Positions 50,559 to 64,000 of a DNA stretch of 64,000 nucleotides are shown here, piece after piece. The position numbers were made by a program, and so were the translations under genes. The notes under the pieces were generated by a model that saw only the letters and a program-made list of their open reading frames with translations, did no database searches and was not told the origin of the DNA. Numbering within the stretch: the stretch's first letter is position 1; each line of letters opens with the position of its first letter. Source of the DNA: Chondrosia reniformis (lineage: Eukaryota; Porifera; Demospongiae; Chondrillida; Chondrillidae); assembly GCA_947172415.1 (NCBI GenBank), contig OX359197.1:5891673-5955672 (forward strand). Direction: 5' to 3'.

Positions 50559-53544
50559 TCAGTCATCCCAAGTTTCCCAACCTCCATCACCTGACTCACT
50601 GCCATCCTGAATTCAAAAGTAGATAGAAGTTAAAAACAATGGCAATATATTTATTATAATCAAATTGCATAATGCAGGAGGACAGTTTTGATGTAATAAT
50701 TACAAAAGTGTAATAATAGACATACATAACAATTGTTTAGGACTGAATGCATCACCAAATGAATATATATGTATATGTATAAACAATATCCAGTTAATTA
50801 AAGGAACTTACCCCAACTTCCCCTAAATTACATTCCTTGTCAATTTCCTTTACAAGCTGCTCCAATTCCTTTGCACGGCAACCAGAGGGGCTACCATGGT
50901 GACCAGACTCGCTATTTTCCGACTCTTGAATGGAGACCAAATCACTTCCAGAGTTAAAGTTGGAGCCTTGGAGCACCTTTTCAGGTTCAGCGTCCCAACC
51001 TTCAGATACCTGCGTACTGATGGTCAGCCAGCTTCCTGTGGGCTTCAGGGGGGTGGGGCTTTGGTTGTCAGGGATACAAACAAAACTGTCAGAATCAGAT
51101 TTACCACTGTCAGATTGTGCAGGTCCTATTGTTACCTCAACATCACCATGACTACAGGAGGATGCAGTACCCGCATTCTCCCTAAGAAAAGCAACCTCTT
51201 TACAGTTAACTTGGTTCTGATCTGAAGGGTTAGTTACAAGTTCAAGTGAAGGTGCAAGCTGTATTTTATCTCTGTTGTGGTTATTCACACTTTGACTATC
51301 ATCTTCTTCTTTTTGGTAATTTTCATCTTTATGACAATGATTATTGTTTCGTACCATTTCCTGTGGGACAACTTCCTGGGGTTTTGGTGTGTTTTTCGAC
51401 TCCTCTCTTTGACAAGATGGCTGCTGTTCATCTTCTTCTTCTTCATCCCAAGTGAGACCGGTTTCCTCTGACTGGTTAGCCCGTGCAAACAAACTGGCCC
51501 TCCTTTCCTCATCCTAATAAGGACAAGACGGTCTCAGATGTATACAGAAGGACAACTGCTTAATAGTCACTCAAATAAGGACAAGACAGTCTCAGATGTA
51601 TACAGAAGGACAACTGCTTAATAGTCACTCAAATAAGGACAAGACAGTCTCAGATGTATACAGAAGGACAACTGCTTAATAGTCACTCAAATAAGGACAA
51701 GACAGTCTCAGATGTATACAGAAGGACAACTGCTTAATAGTCACTCAAATAAGGACAAGACAGTCTCAGATGTATACAGAAGGACAACTGCTTAATAGTC
51801 ACTCAAATAAGGTATCATCATACTGTTCCTCTGTCATTATGGGAAAATTAAGCACAATTTTAGATTTTTTACTTGTTGCATAAAAAGTATTTAGTGCAAG
51901 TATACAGTAGATTCAAGAAAACAATTACTTATAATACGTACAATGATACACCAAAATAAGATAGTATCTTGGTACATGATAGCTATACTGGGCTCTATAC
52001 AGTTGTCCTAGGTCATAAATCTAGCAGAACCTCATTTTAGTCTCTCTCTATTTGTGCTTCCTTAGCCTCATATACACGTCAGCCATGTGTACCCTGAAAA
52101 GAATTATTAGATAATCCCTTAATATTAACTTCCATTATATTTAGCGTTTTACCGTATATGACTTATTAGCATCCATTAAAATTAGTGTTTTGTTGTAAAT
52201 ACTTGCTCCACACTACGGCACATGCGTAATTATAAACATTTCAGCGACCATAAATGTTAGTGAATGATATCGCATTGCTAATTTTGCTAACATTAATGGC
52301 ACACTAATATTAAGGGTTTTACAGTATTAGATAATGGTTAAAAATTTAATTTGTACTGTAAGGAAATGAAAAGGGGTGGCTGGCTGTCTCCTTGTTCCTG
52401 ATTGGAACTGGATATTGTGCATGTTTCATGCATGACAGACAGTCTGGATATTGTGCAGGATTCAGAAAAGATCAGGATCAAGAAAAGACAAAGATTCCCA
52501 GGGTCATTGATGAAGGGTGGAATTCCCAGAAACAGCTGTCTGGCCCAGTGGAGAAAAGAAGAAAGGAAAGAAAAGTCTCCAGGACCTGTATCTTCAACCA
52601 AAGCGCTCTCCAGGTTTAGTTCCCTATAGGCTTTTTTAACGTTCTGCATCAAATTAGACTTTGTAAAGCAGAATGCATTGTTAAAATACTGATACACTAA
52701 TTAGGTGTCTCCATCCTCTAAAACAGACACATACGTACATACAGTATTAAAAACCAGTGTGTTTATTATTACCTGACTCTAAAATTGTTGAATTATGCAA
52801 ATTTAATACACTAAAACATTGTGTTTAGTTACCCATCTAAATTAAAGGGACCTCCCCCTGCTCCTCCCCTTCTCAATACATGATACATACTTGTTTCAGT
52901 TGAAAGGATTGATAGAAATATCGTTTCCAAAAGTCACTGTAAGAAACAATTGTAGGAACTAGCTGTGAGTATAGCTGTTGAATGTGGTTCTTTGAGAGGA
53001 GTATTTCAGATATTTCTTCAGTTTTGTCATCAATTTTAAATGTTGCTGACCACTTTAGAAACTCATTACCTATAGGCTCCCTCGTGTACGTCTTATTGTT
53101 GCATTCCATTTTGTACATGCTCAACTCAGCTCTTGTGGTTGCCGTTGAGGCTGAACGAGGGAAGGAAGCGCTATAGGTTACATCTTCCTGAGTCTCAGTG
53201 TCCTTAAGATGTTCGCCTTCATTGTCTCCGATTACAGGATTGTCGCTCTAAATTTGTGTAAAATTATGTTTAATGGAACAGAATATTACATGATTCATAT
53301 GCACATCTCTTAACGTACCAGCAAAGTCTTCAGTGTTCCCGAAACAGCCTTTTCTGTGTCATTCTTAAGGACGGTTATAAATTCAGAAAGATCTCTTCTC
53401 GTAGCCTGAAGCGCCACTTGGGACGTTTCCTTTGCTGTCTCTAACAAGCCATTCCACCAAGAACTATAACTAATAAAAAAATAAAGTCAATATATTAACA
53501 AAGAAGTTCATAAAACGCGTACGTACGTACCTCTGGTCAGCCAT
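50559..53544 (-). CDS. BSDC1: BSD domain-containing protein 1
   Basis: Exons (minus) 53544-53531, 53469-53319, 53247-52891, 51513-50812 and 50606-50559 give 423 residues. Near the N terminus is the family's SYSSWWNGLLETAKE ... RRDLSEFITVLKNDT segment. The BSD domain (about 110-172) ends with the typical YSDFWKRYFYQ. The remainder is long, polar and acidic (TWDEEEEDEQQ, SDSGKSDSDSFV), with a Trp/Asp-rich end GGWETWDD. The cellular function is poorly known; BSD domains occur in transcription and membrane-associated factors. A 58-bp tandem array abuts the 3' splice site of exon 4, and a hammerhead-type repeat sits in the same intron. Confidence 0.87.
51516..51812. repeat. 58-bp tandem repeat x 5 beginning at a BSDC1 splice acceptor
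   Basis: GGACAAGAC repeats at 51521, 51579, 51637, 51695 and 51753, each followed by the same unit. On the minus strand the unit contains CTTGTCCTTATT, the polypyrimidine tract of the exon 4 acceptor, so the array looks like amplification outward from the splice site. Confidence 0.95.
52455..52640 (+). mobile_element. Family A element with near-complete hammerhead
   Basis: Plus strand: helix I strand GGGTCA (52501-52506), TTGATGA (52507-52513; C3 is U), helix II GGG/CCC, GAAAC (52529-52533), loop AGCT, GTC (52538-52540), return strand TGGCCC (52541-52546) giving a six-pair helix I with one G-U. Apart from C3 all core bases are kept. In a BSDC1 intron. Confidence 0.65.
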
Positions 53545-55289
53545 TTTTTTACAATTGTATTACGTAACCTTATTTTCAACATGTTAGTCTATGATATCTC
53601 TGGTTACAGGGTTCATGTAGTTAAAACAGTTTGTCGTGTATAAACAACTTGGCAAAGTAACATTATTCTTCAATTCTTCATCCTTTTCAATATATTCTTC
53701 AATTTGAGGTTCTTTGGAATTGAGAGAAGTTCAGAAACTGTCCTTGCATACAGGATCCACCTGCAAGTTGTGGGAAAAAAACATCACTTTAAATGTAATA
53801 CGTTCAAATTAATGCCAAACTTTACACTTTGAATGTCCTCTTCAACAAATCAAACTAAAATTATCAATTTCAAGATTAAATCACTTCAAATTACACTTTA
53901 GTTTTTCCCACCCCTCCCCAGGTGCCAAAAAGCATGCAGGAGGGAGGGCATTTTTATTATTCATTATTTTACTATAATAATATAATATTTATGCAAGCAA
54001 GTAGCTATGGGCAAAACCTAAAACTTCACATATGTAGCTGCTGGACTAGCCATTAGAAGACCATGAGGCGGGAACAATGAGCATGCACACTGCAAAACGC
54101 TTTAGTAAGGTTTTTACAATGGGGAATACTGGTATAACTGGTGTATAATAAAAATAACAGGCAAAAATAAAAAAGAAGTCTGCTTCCTGTAATACATGCG
54201 GGCGGTGGACGGGAAGCTAAAGTGTAATTTCAAGTGGCCTAAATGGTAGAAATTAGCATTAAATCTTTACCACACTATCAATTTCGAAAACATGATTGAT
54301 GAAGCTGGGTAGATTCTTAGATTTACGTCACTTTATGCATCCAAGTTACCTTTTTTCCAAAAAATGAATTTTCATTTGTTTTTGATCTTTTTCACCTTGA
54401 AAACATTGGCATTACTATATGATTATCAGCTCATTCATCCTCTGTTACCCATATTTTAATGAAGCATGCTAAATTACTTGTTGTATTAGATCGAATACCC
54501 ATCTATCTATACGAATGTATAGTTCAGGTGTAATGGTGATAGAAGTGCACAGAGAGCCTTTGTGTACAGGAAAGGTAAGATTTAAGTCAATTTCTGACGA
54601 TCCAAATATATGAGGTATTAATGTGCAAGCAATCATTCCTTCTTATTCAACTAATTCCTTCCATGATCAGAATTATTAAACTGTGTGTTATTTTTACTAC
54701 TCTATTTACATTGGAGCAATGGTAGAATTTTTGTTGCATTTTTATATGGTTAATTTGTCGTATACGTAGAAGTGCATTGAAATCAATTTCATTTCACTGC
54801 CATCCTGTCATTAGACCAATTGACTGCCTTGCGTGGAATCTGCTAATTTATGTATAGCAGAACAACAAATTGCACAATTATCAAGATTAATCTTCATAAC
54901 ATCCAAATCAAAATGGTTACATGGTTACATTTCAGTTTACAAACACTCTGTATTATTTCTACGAATTAGATGCAAAGGATAATATTATCAGTTTACAAGT
55001 CTTTTGGCCAATTTTTGACAAACTGGTAAAATAATCTTACGTGATATTCCACATAATAAGGTTTCCTGAAATGAGGGATTATGGGATGGATAACCTAAGA
55101 GAGACTCAATTAATGATAGTTCTACGATTTCACACACTGATACATGAACACATTAAAAATTGCGCTATATAACACTTGTAAGTTTTTCCAAAATATATTT
55201 TTAATTCACGCTTACTTTAATTAAAGATAATTATTTCATTCCTATAGAAACATTAATTAATTACGTACCTTGGTGTGTTAGTTGGAAAA
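53545..55289. other. Intergenic region, BSDC1 upstream / KHDRBS downstream
   Basis: AT-rich, no exon-like frames with family similarity, no clear repeats from the families noted. BSDC1 promoter elements must lie at its left end; none recognised. Confidence 0.5.
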
Positions 55290-57216
55290 CTAGTACGGTG
55301 TATATCTAACAGGCGGTTTGTTGCTAGGGGATGGTCCTCCCCCTCTGCCACGCCCCCCACCTCTTCCACGACCTGGACCACCTCTACCACGCCCACCTGG
55401 ACCACCTCTACCACGCCCACTATATCCACCAGATTGAGGCCCACTTCCACCTCTCCGTTCAACAGGGGATTGGTCAGTGTAGCTACGCTGACCTTGGTTT
55501 CTCTCTTCTTGTCCACCTACGTACATACATAAAGCAGGCGGAACAGATAAGGAGAACCACGTAATAGTCAGGTAGAACAAATCTTTTAAAGTAACAAACT
55601 AATTTACAGACTATACAGGCTACCTCTGCAGTTACCACAACAGCTAAATCCTCAGAGGGGGGAACCACTGTTTATTTCTTCTAGGGGAGGGAAGAATATT
55701 TTTAAGAGGGGGCAAATAGCAACCCTTTGGCACTTTGAACTCTCTTAACAAAACAAGAAGTGATTATACAAGCAGCACATGCCTGTATTGCAAAACACAC
55801 GAGTGTTTGGGTACTGGGAGCCATTTTGATGGTTCACGTCTAGTCCAAAATGGATATGTCGTACCAGTTGCTATCAGCACAAAAGAACACCTTTACTCCA
55901 CAGGAAAGCAGTAAAGGGGAACGAACTACACTGTGCTCAATCATTATCTATTCAATAGAGAACTTACCATACCCTCCGGCTGGATAATCGGAGAAGCTAC
56001 TGTACAGTTCACTACCGTTGTCATACTCTCCGCTGCTCTCTCCCTGAGTTATTTAAGATGAGGAAGAGTTAAGGTCACATGACAGTCACATGTCCTGAGG
56101 TACCTACCCATGGGACTTGCTGTGGAGGGGGAGGACGTCGACTGTAACCAGGAGTGCTGTGCGGGGGATGATGTCCCCTATGCCCACCACGACGCGGCGG
56201 ACCATGGGAGGAGTGGAAGTCATGAGGCGGTCTCTCCATTCCATATTTGTTTTCGAATGGGTCATCATGCCCATCAATCTACAACGCAGTAAAAACATAT
56301 TAGCATTAACATGGTGATTACAATACATATTATGTAGATTCAATAGCTTTTATACTCGCTCAAACTTCGTATAACATGATGGTTAGTATAGAATATCAAG
56401 TTGATGGTTAGTAGAGAACATCAAGTAACAAAATGCAAAGAAGTTTGTAAATTTATACCAAGGACTTTTAATAAACAAAGTAGAGTGCATGGAATTTAGA
56501 AACAAGTTACAATTGTTTAATACACACTAGCAACTTACTGGTGGCAGCAACATCTTCTTTACTTCAGCAATAGCTGCAGAACGTCTATATTTGGCAATTT
56601 CATAAGGGCCCTGGGCTTCTATTAGCACATGCAGTTTATCGTGAAGGTGTTCATATTTAGGGTCTCCACCATTTCGTAACTCCTCCTCCTTCTGCCGGTC
56701 CCTCATGGAACCAGACCCCAAGACTGCAATCTTACACTGTGTCTCTTGCTGCATTCTCTTAATGGTAGCTCCTCCAGGCCCAAGTAGTCGGCCTATCACA
56801 TTGTGCTACAAGAAAATGGACAAGAAAGCAATAAATCTCCTTATCTCCTTAGTTCTTCAATCTAACAGTTACAAAATCAAACAAAACGGTACTTTTGGGT
56901 AACAACGGAGAGAACTCACTTTTGGAGCAGATTCCAACTTTGGTTGAATGTACAGTTTCTCATATAGCTTTACTGCTCTTGTATCGGGAGGGTTCTCGTC
57001 GCGTTCCTTTGTGATCCTTTCGATCTCTTTAGAATGATGGAGAGAAAGAGGAGCCATTACATAACATCCTATGCTGGAAGAAACCACAAACTTACCAACT
57101 TGAAGCAATCGCTGACTGTGTGGAAATCCATCCACACTCTGGAGCTCAGCTTTAAGTTCAGCAAGCTCATCTCTAAGACCCCCAAAGGGAGCCATTACGT
57201 CTGGTGCATTCATCAT
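55290..57216 (-). CDS. STAR-family KH RNA-binding protein (Sam68/KHDRBS-type)
   Basis: Exons (minus) 57216-57096, 57026-56920, 56805-56539, 56278-56108, 56043-55968 and 55516-55290 give 322 residues. Sam68-type proteins bind U/A-rich RNA and regulate splicing. QUA1 dimerisation region about 8-76 (LAELKAELQ, AVKLYEKLYIQP). The KH domain about 77-165 has VIGRLLGPGG-TIKRMQQET in the GxxG position, the STAR signature GSMRDRQKEEELR, and DPKYEHLHDKLHVLIEA. The C-terminal part is Pro/His-rich, then a dense RGG/RG tract (GRGRGGPG repeats) and a YTPY end. The start is the ATG pair at 57216/57213; the frame upstream reaches only a TTG. It diverges from UGDH. Confidence 0.9.
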
Positions 57217-57478
57217 AATATCTTGATTTTCCAAAATACTTTACACTTGCAAATCGCATGAGGCGTTACTGCACATGCGCAGTAACACGTGTTGCAAAAG
57301 TAGCCATTTTCTCAAAGAAATCTAATTAGTTTATGGGTTATATTTTGGGTCTCATTGTCCTGGGTTCCCCGTGCTGCACTTGAGAGGTTTAATCCCTCGC
57401 TGCATTAGCTCTACAGTACCAACCTTGACGGATATTACCTGCAATTTAACTACCTCACTACAATAACAGCGCTGCATT
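57217..57478. promoter_or_regulatory. Bidirectional promoter region, KHDRBS-like (-) / UGDH (+)
   Basis: The start codons are 263 bp apart. The region is more GC-rich than its surroundings near 57.25-57.42 kb and has no obvious TATA box. Confidence 0.6.
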
Positions 57479-60417
57479 ATGGAGAATTCTTTGCCTTTAC
57501 GAAAGATTTGTTGCATTGGAGCAGGTTACGTTGGAGGACCGACTTGTAGCGTCGTGGCCTGGAAGTGTCCTGATATTAAAGTGACGGTAGTTGATATTAG
57601 TAAGGAGCGCATAGATGCATGGAACTCTGACAGGTTGCCGATCTACGAACCTGGTCTGGAAGAGATAGTTAAAGAGTGTCGCGGGAAGAACCTATTCTTC
57701 ACTTTAGATGTCACCACAGGTATAAGGGAGGCAGACTTGATATTTATATCGGTAAACACTCCAACAAAGAACTTTGGTGTTGGTAAGTACAAGTGTAGCT
57801 TTATGTATACAACTCCTGCCAGTAAAAAATTAATATCACCAGCTCCTCTGTTTCATTTTAAGTGCAATAAAATATTGGTGTATTAAAATCTCTGATAACA
57901 ATGGCTTTATATTAGAATTCATATTATATGTATATTTTCCATTAATATTATTTAGGTGTACATTGGGGCAATATATATAGCCCCATGTGCATGATACACT
58001 TAATAATGATCATGTTATATGTATAAGGTATGGTAGCTTGTTTTCAAAGTGAAATACCCTGTTTCATAAATTGTTTGAATATTTCTATCTACACTTAACC
58101 ACTTGTCCGGCATTGAGGAATGCTGAACCAGACTGAACAGACTAATTATAGGGTTTTCCTCATTACAATGAACTAGTATGGATAATTTGTTATTGATACA
58201 CTTTTCCTTTGTGTTGTGATATAACATGATTTCATATATATACTCTGCCACTCAGAGATTCACATTGGGCATTCTGTACTTTGTTGTGATGGGGAGCACT
58301 GCTCTTGTCACATTGGGCATTCTGTACTTTGTTGTGATGGGGGGGACTGTTATTGTCACATTGGCCACTAAATATAATTAGGGGATGACACAAATATGTC
58401 TGCCCAATGATACTGTGTTCTTCAGGTAAGGGGCGAGCAGCTGACCTGAAGTACATAGAAGCAGCTGCCAGGAAGATTGCCGAGACCACTACAGAGCCAA
58501 AGATTGTAGTTGAGAAGAGCACAGTTCCTGTGCGGGCTGCGGAGAGCATATCTAGGATTCTTCAAGCCACAGCTCCTAATGTACCATTTCAGGTAAGATG
58601 GCTGGATGGCCAGCACTGTTATTTAAGACACATCTCAAAATAGCAACTTTCCATGCCTTAGCCATGTAGTCTGAGTTGCTCAATGTAACCTACCTTTGTT
58701 AAGCGTCACTAACATGCAATCTAGTTCCTCAACATGGAAGTAGACAAATCCTAGCTTGCTTTGAGCCTGAATACGGTGCCACCAGTAGAAATTGCAGAAA
58801 ATGATACCCCAGCCAAAATCGGCTTTTACTTAACAAATTTCTATTTGGCCCTTAGAGAAGTCTATTTAGAAATATCGTACAGTGTGCATTTAAAAAGATG
58901 ACATTTTTGATACCTAATGCAGTTTTCTGCAATTTCTACTGGTGGCGTTTATACATATATAAACTTGATATAGTGGACCTGTATGACCTGATTGCCGTGC
59001 AGTCCTGAAGTTAGTCAATGGGGATGGATTGTTATGTACGTAGGTATTATAGGTATTCAAAATACATCCTAAGCATGTAATCCAATATGTAAGTATTGAC
59101 TTTCCCTTCATCGTTATGATATGCAGTATTACTCAATACTGTGGTTTAGGAATAGCTATACACCATCCATAGTAGTTTAGAACCAGGTGGTAGTGTACTA
59201 ATCAGGTTGTCATGGTTACAGCTCCTCACTATCTCTAATAGATTTATGCCATTTCTCTCATAATGAGGCTAACTACATTAATTTCAAGAATGGTCTATAT
59301 CCTTTGTACATTGTAGGAATTTCATGTTAAGAATTAACACATCCTTTTGTATTATAAACAAGTCCTTATTTACTGTTTTCTAAATAGGAACTCTCACACA
59401 TACTGGATATCTCAGGTTCACCTTTAAATTGTTTTACAGGTTTTATCAAATCCTGAGTTCCTGGCGGAAGGGACAGCCATCAAGGATTTGCTGCAACCAG
59501 ACAGGGTTCTCATTGGAGGCAAGCAGTCCAACGGAGGGAGAAAGGCTGTGGAGGCACTGATGTGGGTCTACGAACACTGGATCCCACAGGAAAAGATCAT
59601 TACCACAAATACTTGGTCCTCAGAATTATCAAAACTGGCTGCAAATGCCTTTCTTGCGCAACGAATCTCCAGTATAAATGCAATAAGTGCCATCTGCGAG
59701 AAGACAGGAGCCAATGTGGAGGAGGTCTCCCATGCGATTGGAAGAGACAGTAGGATTGGCAGTAGGTTCCTGCAATCCAGTGTTGGGTTCGGGGGAAGCT
59801 GCTTTCAGAAGGATGTCCTAAACTTGGTGTACCTCTGTGAAGCCCTCAACCTCCCGGAGGTAGGAGAATATTGGCACCAAGTTATAGCCATGAATGACTT
59901 TCAGAGGCGTCGATTTGCTTACAGGATTGTTGGTAAATTATTCAACACCGTTACTGACAAAAAGATTGCCATATTTGGATTTGCCTTTAAGAAGGACACA
60001 GGGGATACGAGGGAGAGCTCTAGTATTTATGTGAGCAAGCATCTCTTGGACGAGAGAGCCCATTTGGCCATTTACGATCCCAAGGTTGATCCGAAACAGA
60101 TTGAACACGACTTAAAAGACCCTTCCATCTCCGAGGATCCAGCCCGGGTTGACCAACTAGTAACCATATATTCTGATCCGTATGAAGCAGCAAAAGGGAG
60201 CCACGCATTGGTCATTCTTACAGAATGGGATGAATTCAAGGATTATGACTACAAGAGGATTTATGCTCACATGGTTAAGCCTGCCTTCCTCTTTGATGGC
60301 CGTCTACTACTGGACCACGAGCAGCTGATGAAAATAGGTTTCGAGGTGGATGTGATTGGTAAAAGGGTTGTACCCTATCAACCTCAAGGATGGCCACAGG
60401 ACAGTGAAATACCTTAA
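57479..60417 (+). CDS. UGDH: UDP-glucose 6-dehydrogenase
   Basis: Exons 57479-57782, 58426-58592 and 59440-60417 give 482 residues, close to the metazoan length. It oxidises UDP-glucose to UDP-glucuronate in two NAD+ steps, supplying glycosaminoglycan and xylose pathways. N-terminal Rossmann motif GAGYVGGPT at 14-22; [27 protein letters not shown]; the [20 protein letters not shown] linker helix; catalytic Cys at about 278 in [10 protein letters not shown]; and the second nucleotide-binding half, [19 protein letters not shown]. All key residues are present. Good ATG context and no competing start. Confidence 0.97.
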
Positions 60418-60932
60418 ACTTTTTAGCTCAGCTTGAGATCACTAGTTATTTCCAATAGATCATATTATTTATATCTACCTCAGTCAATTTTAAACAAGAG
60501 TCTCCAATCTCTAAATGAATGTAGTGTAATACATATCCAAATGTACGTATTCATGGTTCTTAGTATTTGAGTTAATTGTACTGCATGAGTCGTGCAAGGG
60601 CTGTGATGATAAAGCTGAGTATTTGTATATATAGTCTAGCTGCATGCACGTTTCAAAGGTACATGGGCTTATACAAATTGAATGAATAATCAACTTCCTG
60701 AATTACTCTTCAAATCAAGAGATTAATTGCTAACTCAACACCTAAATTTGAAAATTCATTGTAATTAATTATAATCTATCAATTCACCTTCACACATTTT
60801 CAAACATTTGAAATACTAACAATCTACTAAACTCATACATTAATTGACTATTAAATGTCGTGTAGTGTATTTACAATAATTCAATACACACTAGTTATTT
60901 TGGCATCCTTTGGTCCCTTGAGCGGTGACAGC
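60418..60932. other. Intergenic region between convergent UGDH and actin
   Basis: AT-rich 3' flanks; no gene or repeat recognised. Confidence 0.5.
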
Positions 60933-62450
<1,518 letters not shown>

Positions 62451-63945
62451 CTACTGTTCTATGAGACCTCCAAAGTCAAACTCCTCAATCCCAGAATCTT
62501 CTTCTTCTAAGAATGCGACTATAGATTCACTCCAGAGAGATTGAAGCTTCTCAATCATCTTATCTGATCCTTCCTTCATGATTGTAGTGATGCTTAGGCG
62601 CTGTGACATGGAGACTCTGGTCGTCACACTTTCCCTTTCTTTCGGGTCTTTTTGAACATTCTTCAAAGTTCCAGGACTGAATTTTTCAATCTCTTCTAGA
62701 AATGAATTGTGATCAAAGCCCATTGGTTGAAGCTCAATGTACTCTTTAACTTTGCCATCCTTGTCCTTCTGGTGAGTTACCTCTCCCATAGGGGGTGGAG
62801 GGGGTGGACGCCTTCTTCCTTGTGATGACATCACTGCTTCCTGTTCCTGCTGGTCTTCAGGAGCAACTACAGGAAGGGTAGAGCTATTGGAGTTCTTTTC
62901 CTCCGTCTTTTCATCTTGAGTCTTAACATTATTCCCACTCTGATTTTCAGATTGGGTTTGAGAAACTTCCTCCATTGCCTTTTTTTGCTTGATAAGGTCT
63001 TTCCTTCTAGGTGGTCTTTGAGGGGGCGTGTCCTCAGGCACCGCCTCCTCCTCCTGTTGATCTGTCTTCCCTTCAATGTTACCTTTGGGATGCTCATCCT
63101 TGGAGCTTGATTCACCCACCTCTTCCGTTTCCATTTTACTCGTCTCCTCAGCTGTCATGTCATCCTCCTGAAGCTGGATGCCCTTTGGAATAATAGCTAC
63201 ATCAATTATGCCCTTTTCATCTTTTGGCCCAAATGAGGAATCTGCTCCTATGTGAGAAACGTGTTTGAAACCAGTTGGTTCAGATATCACTAGCTTCTTC
63301 CTCTTGGGGTCGGAGCTTGTGCTCTCCGGGCTCCTCTTTCTGGAAACTGGAAGACATGCGTCACGTCCTTCAGAGGTGGCACTAGAGACACTGGTCTCCT
63401 CGCCTGCCTCAATTAGCTTGCTGGATTCATATGGTGGTGGACAGACCCCACTATGCTCCACATGGCGAAAATCAGATGGCCCTGATATGATTGGTCGATG
63501 AGGAGGTGGAGCTTCAAGGCGCTTTTTAGATTTGAAAAATCTACCTATGTTTTTCATAACCATTAGTTTCATTGTATTTACTTTAGGAATTCCTTGGTCT
63601 GTCTCAGATTGAAGCACTTCTTCTACCAGACTGGGTCCCTCTGCCTCAGGGCTGGCCTGGGGGGACGGAATCAACTGGGTTATGAGCTGGCCTGCATTCT
63701 TTCCAACCATTTCATCCAGAAAACTCAGCCCATAATAGTGTTCGTCATCAAACTCATCCAAACAGAGAAAGGTATGGAAATCGCTTTCAGCCAATGTGTA
63801 CTTTGAGTTGTCTGTGATTTCAAATTCGCTGGTCACTTCTCCATCCAAAGGATCACAAATGCAGAGCATCAAAGACCTATCCCTGGCAATCACTGCCGAG
63901 ATACCATGCTCTATAATCTCCCAGCTTAACGGGTCTCCTTCGGCC
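62451..63945 (-). CDS. WASP-like actin nucleation factor with two CRIB motifs (5' part outside window)
   Basis: One long 3' exon, about 498 residues visible. The in-frame ATG at 63962 is probably not the start: TTGTAG just inside it is an acceptor, and the WH1 domain it enters lacks its N-terminal third. Order (numbered from that Met): WH1 part to about 97 (DFHTFLCLDE, YYGLSFLDE); basic FFKSKKRL then CRIB ISGPSDFRHVEHSG at 159-172; basic SDPKRKKLV then a second CRIB ISEPTGFKHVSHIGA at 226-240; acidic linker; PPPPPP at 386-391; WH2-like FLEEIEKFSPGTLKNV at 421-436; acidic tail EEEDSGIEEFDF. WASP proteins couple Cdc42/Rac to Arp2/3. The acidic tail has Phe where Trp is usual and the central motif is weak. 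Confidence 0.82.
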
Positions 63946-64000
63946 CTACAATAGACAGACATAATTCACATGTATAGCCATTTCTTTTCAAAACATGAAA

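Noticed and set aside
51516..51812. Tandem array as a CRISPR
   Set aside because: Units are direct repeats with no unique spacers, in a eukaryotic intron.
55253..55564. Antisense ORFs across the KHDRBS RGG tract
   Set aside because: Mirror images of GC-rich Gly/Arg codons on the minus strand.
63946..63962. MSVYC as the real start of the WASP-like protein
   Set aside because: It overlaps an acceptor-like TTGTAG and would leave the WH1 domain without its first third.

Overview
This window is a gene-dense, AT-rich animal nuclear fragment with intron-containing genes. Short introns, several head-to-head gene pairs, and a mix of animal-type genes (MYC, an ICAP-1-like PTB protein, band 4.1-like FERM proteins, WASP, ASXL, a CLIP3/4-type CAP-Gly protein) suggest a compact early-branching metazoan genome, most likely a demosponge. 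That species call is inference. Gene models were built by hand from GT-AG junctions that keep the reading frame and restore family-level similarity. Frame sums close for every model listed.

Layout. 540-3073 (+) is the catalytic part of USP14. 4371-11417 (-) is a three-exon MGAT4-like glycosyltransferase fused to two WSC domains; its introns are full of decayed LINEs and foldback elements. 14616-18773 (-) and 28931-37572 (-) are two FERM-FA paralogues with shared intron positions. Between them lie a minus-strand cluster (TIMM8, an unrecognised protein, L-threonine dehydrogenase TDH), a truncated TDH duplicate, and ASXL on the plus strand. From 37.5 kb come MYC (+), an ICAP-1-like gene (-), an ankyrin/CAP-Gly gene (+), BSDC1 (-), a Sam68/KHDRBS-type STAR gene (-), UGDH (+), an intronless actin (-) and the 3' part of a WASP-like gene (-) that runs off the right edge. 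TIMM8/ASXL, FERM/MYC, ICAP-1/CLIP and KHDRBS/UGDH are head-to-head pairs with short shared upstream regions. Actin, WASP and the PTB and FERM proteins are all linked to cortical actin and adhesion, but nothing shows co-regulation.

The most striking non-gene signal is a scattered set of small repeats carrying a hammerhead-ribozyme-like core: CTGATGA, a short hairpin, GAAAC, and in the better copies a GTC cleavage triplet with flanking complementary arms. The best copy, at 48888-48937 on the minus strand in a CLIP intron, keeps every conserved core nucleotide. At least seven other loci carry degraded or partial versions, several inside foldback (inverted-repeat) elements. These look like remnants of hammerhead-bearing mobile elements (retrozyme or Penelope-like origin is possible), and activity is untested.
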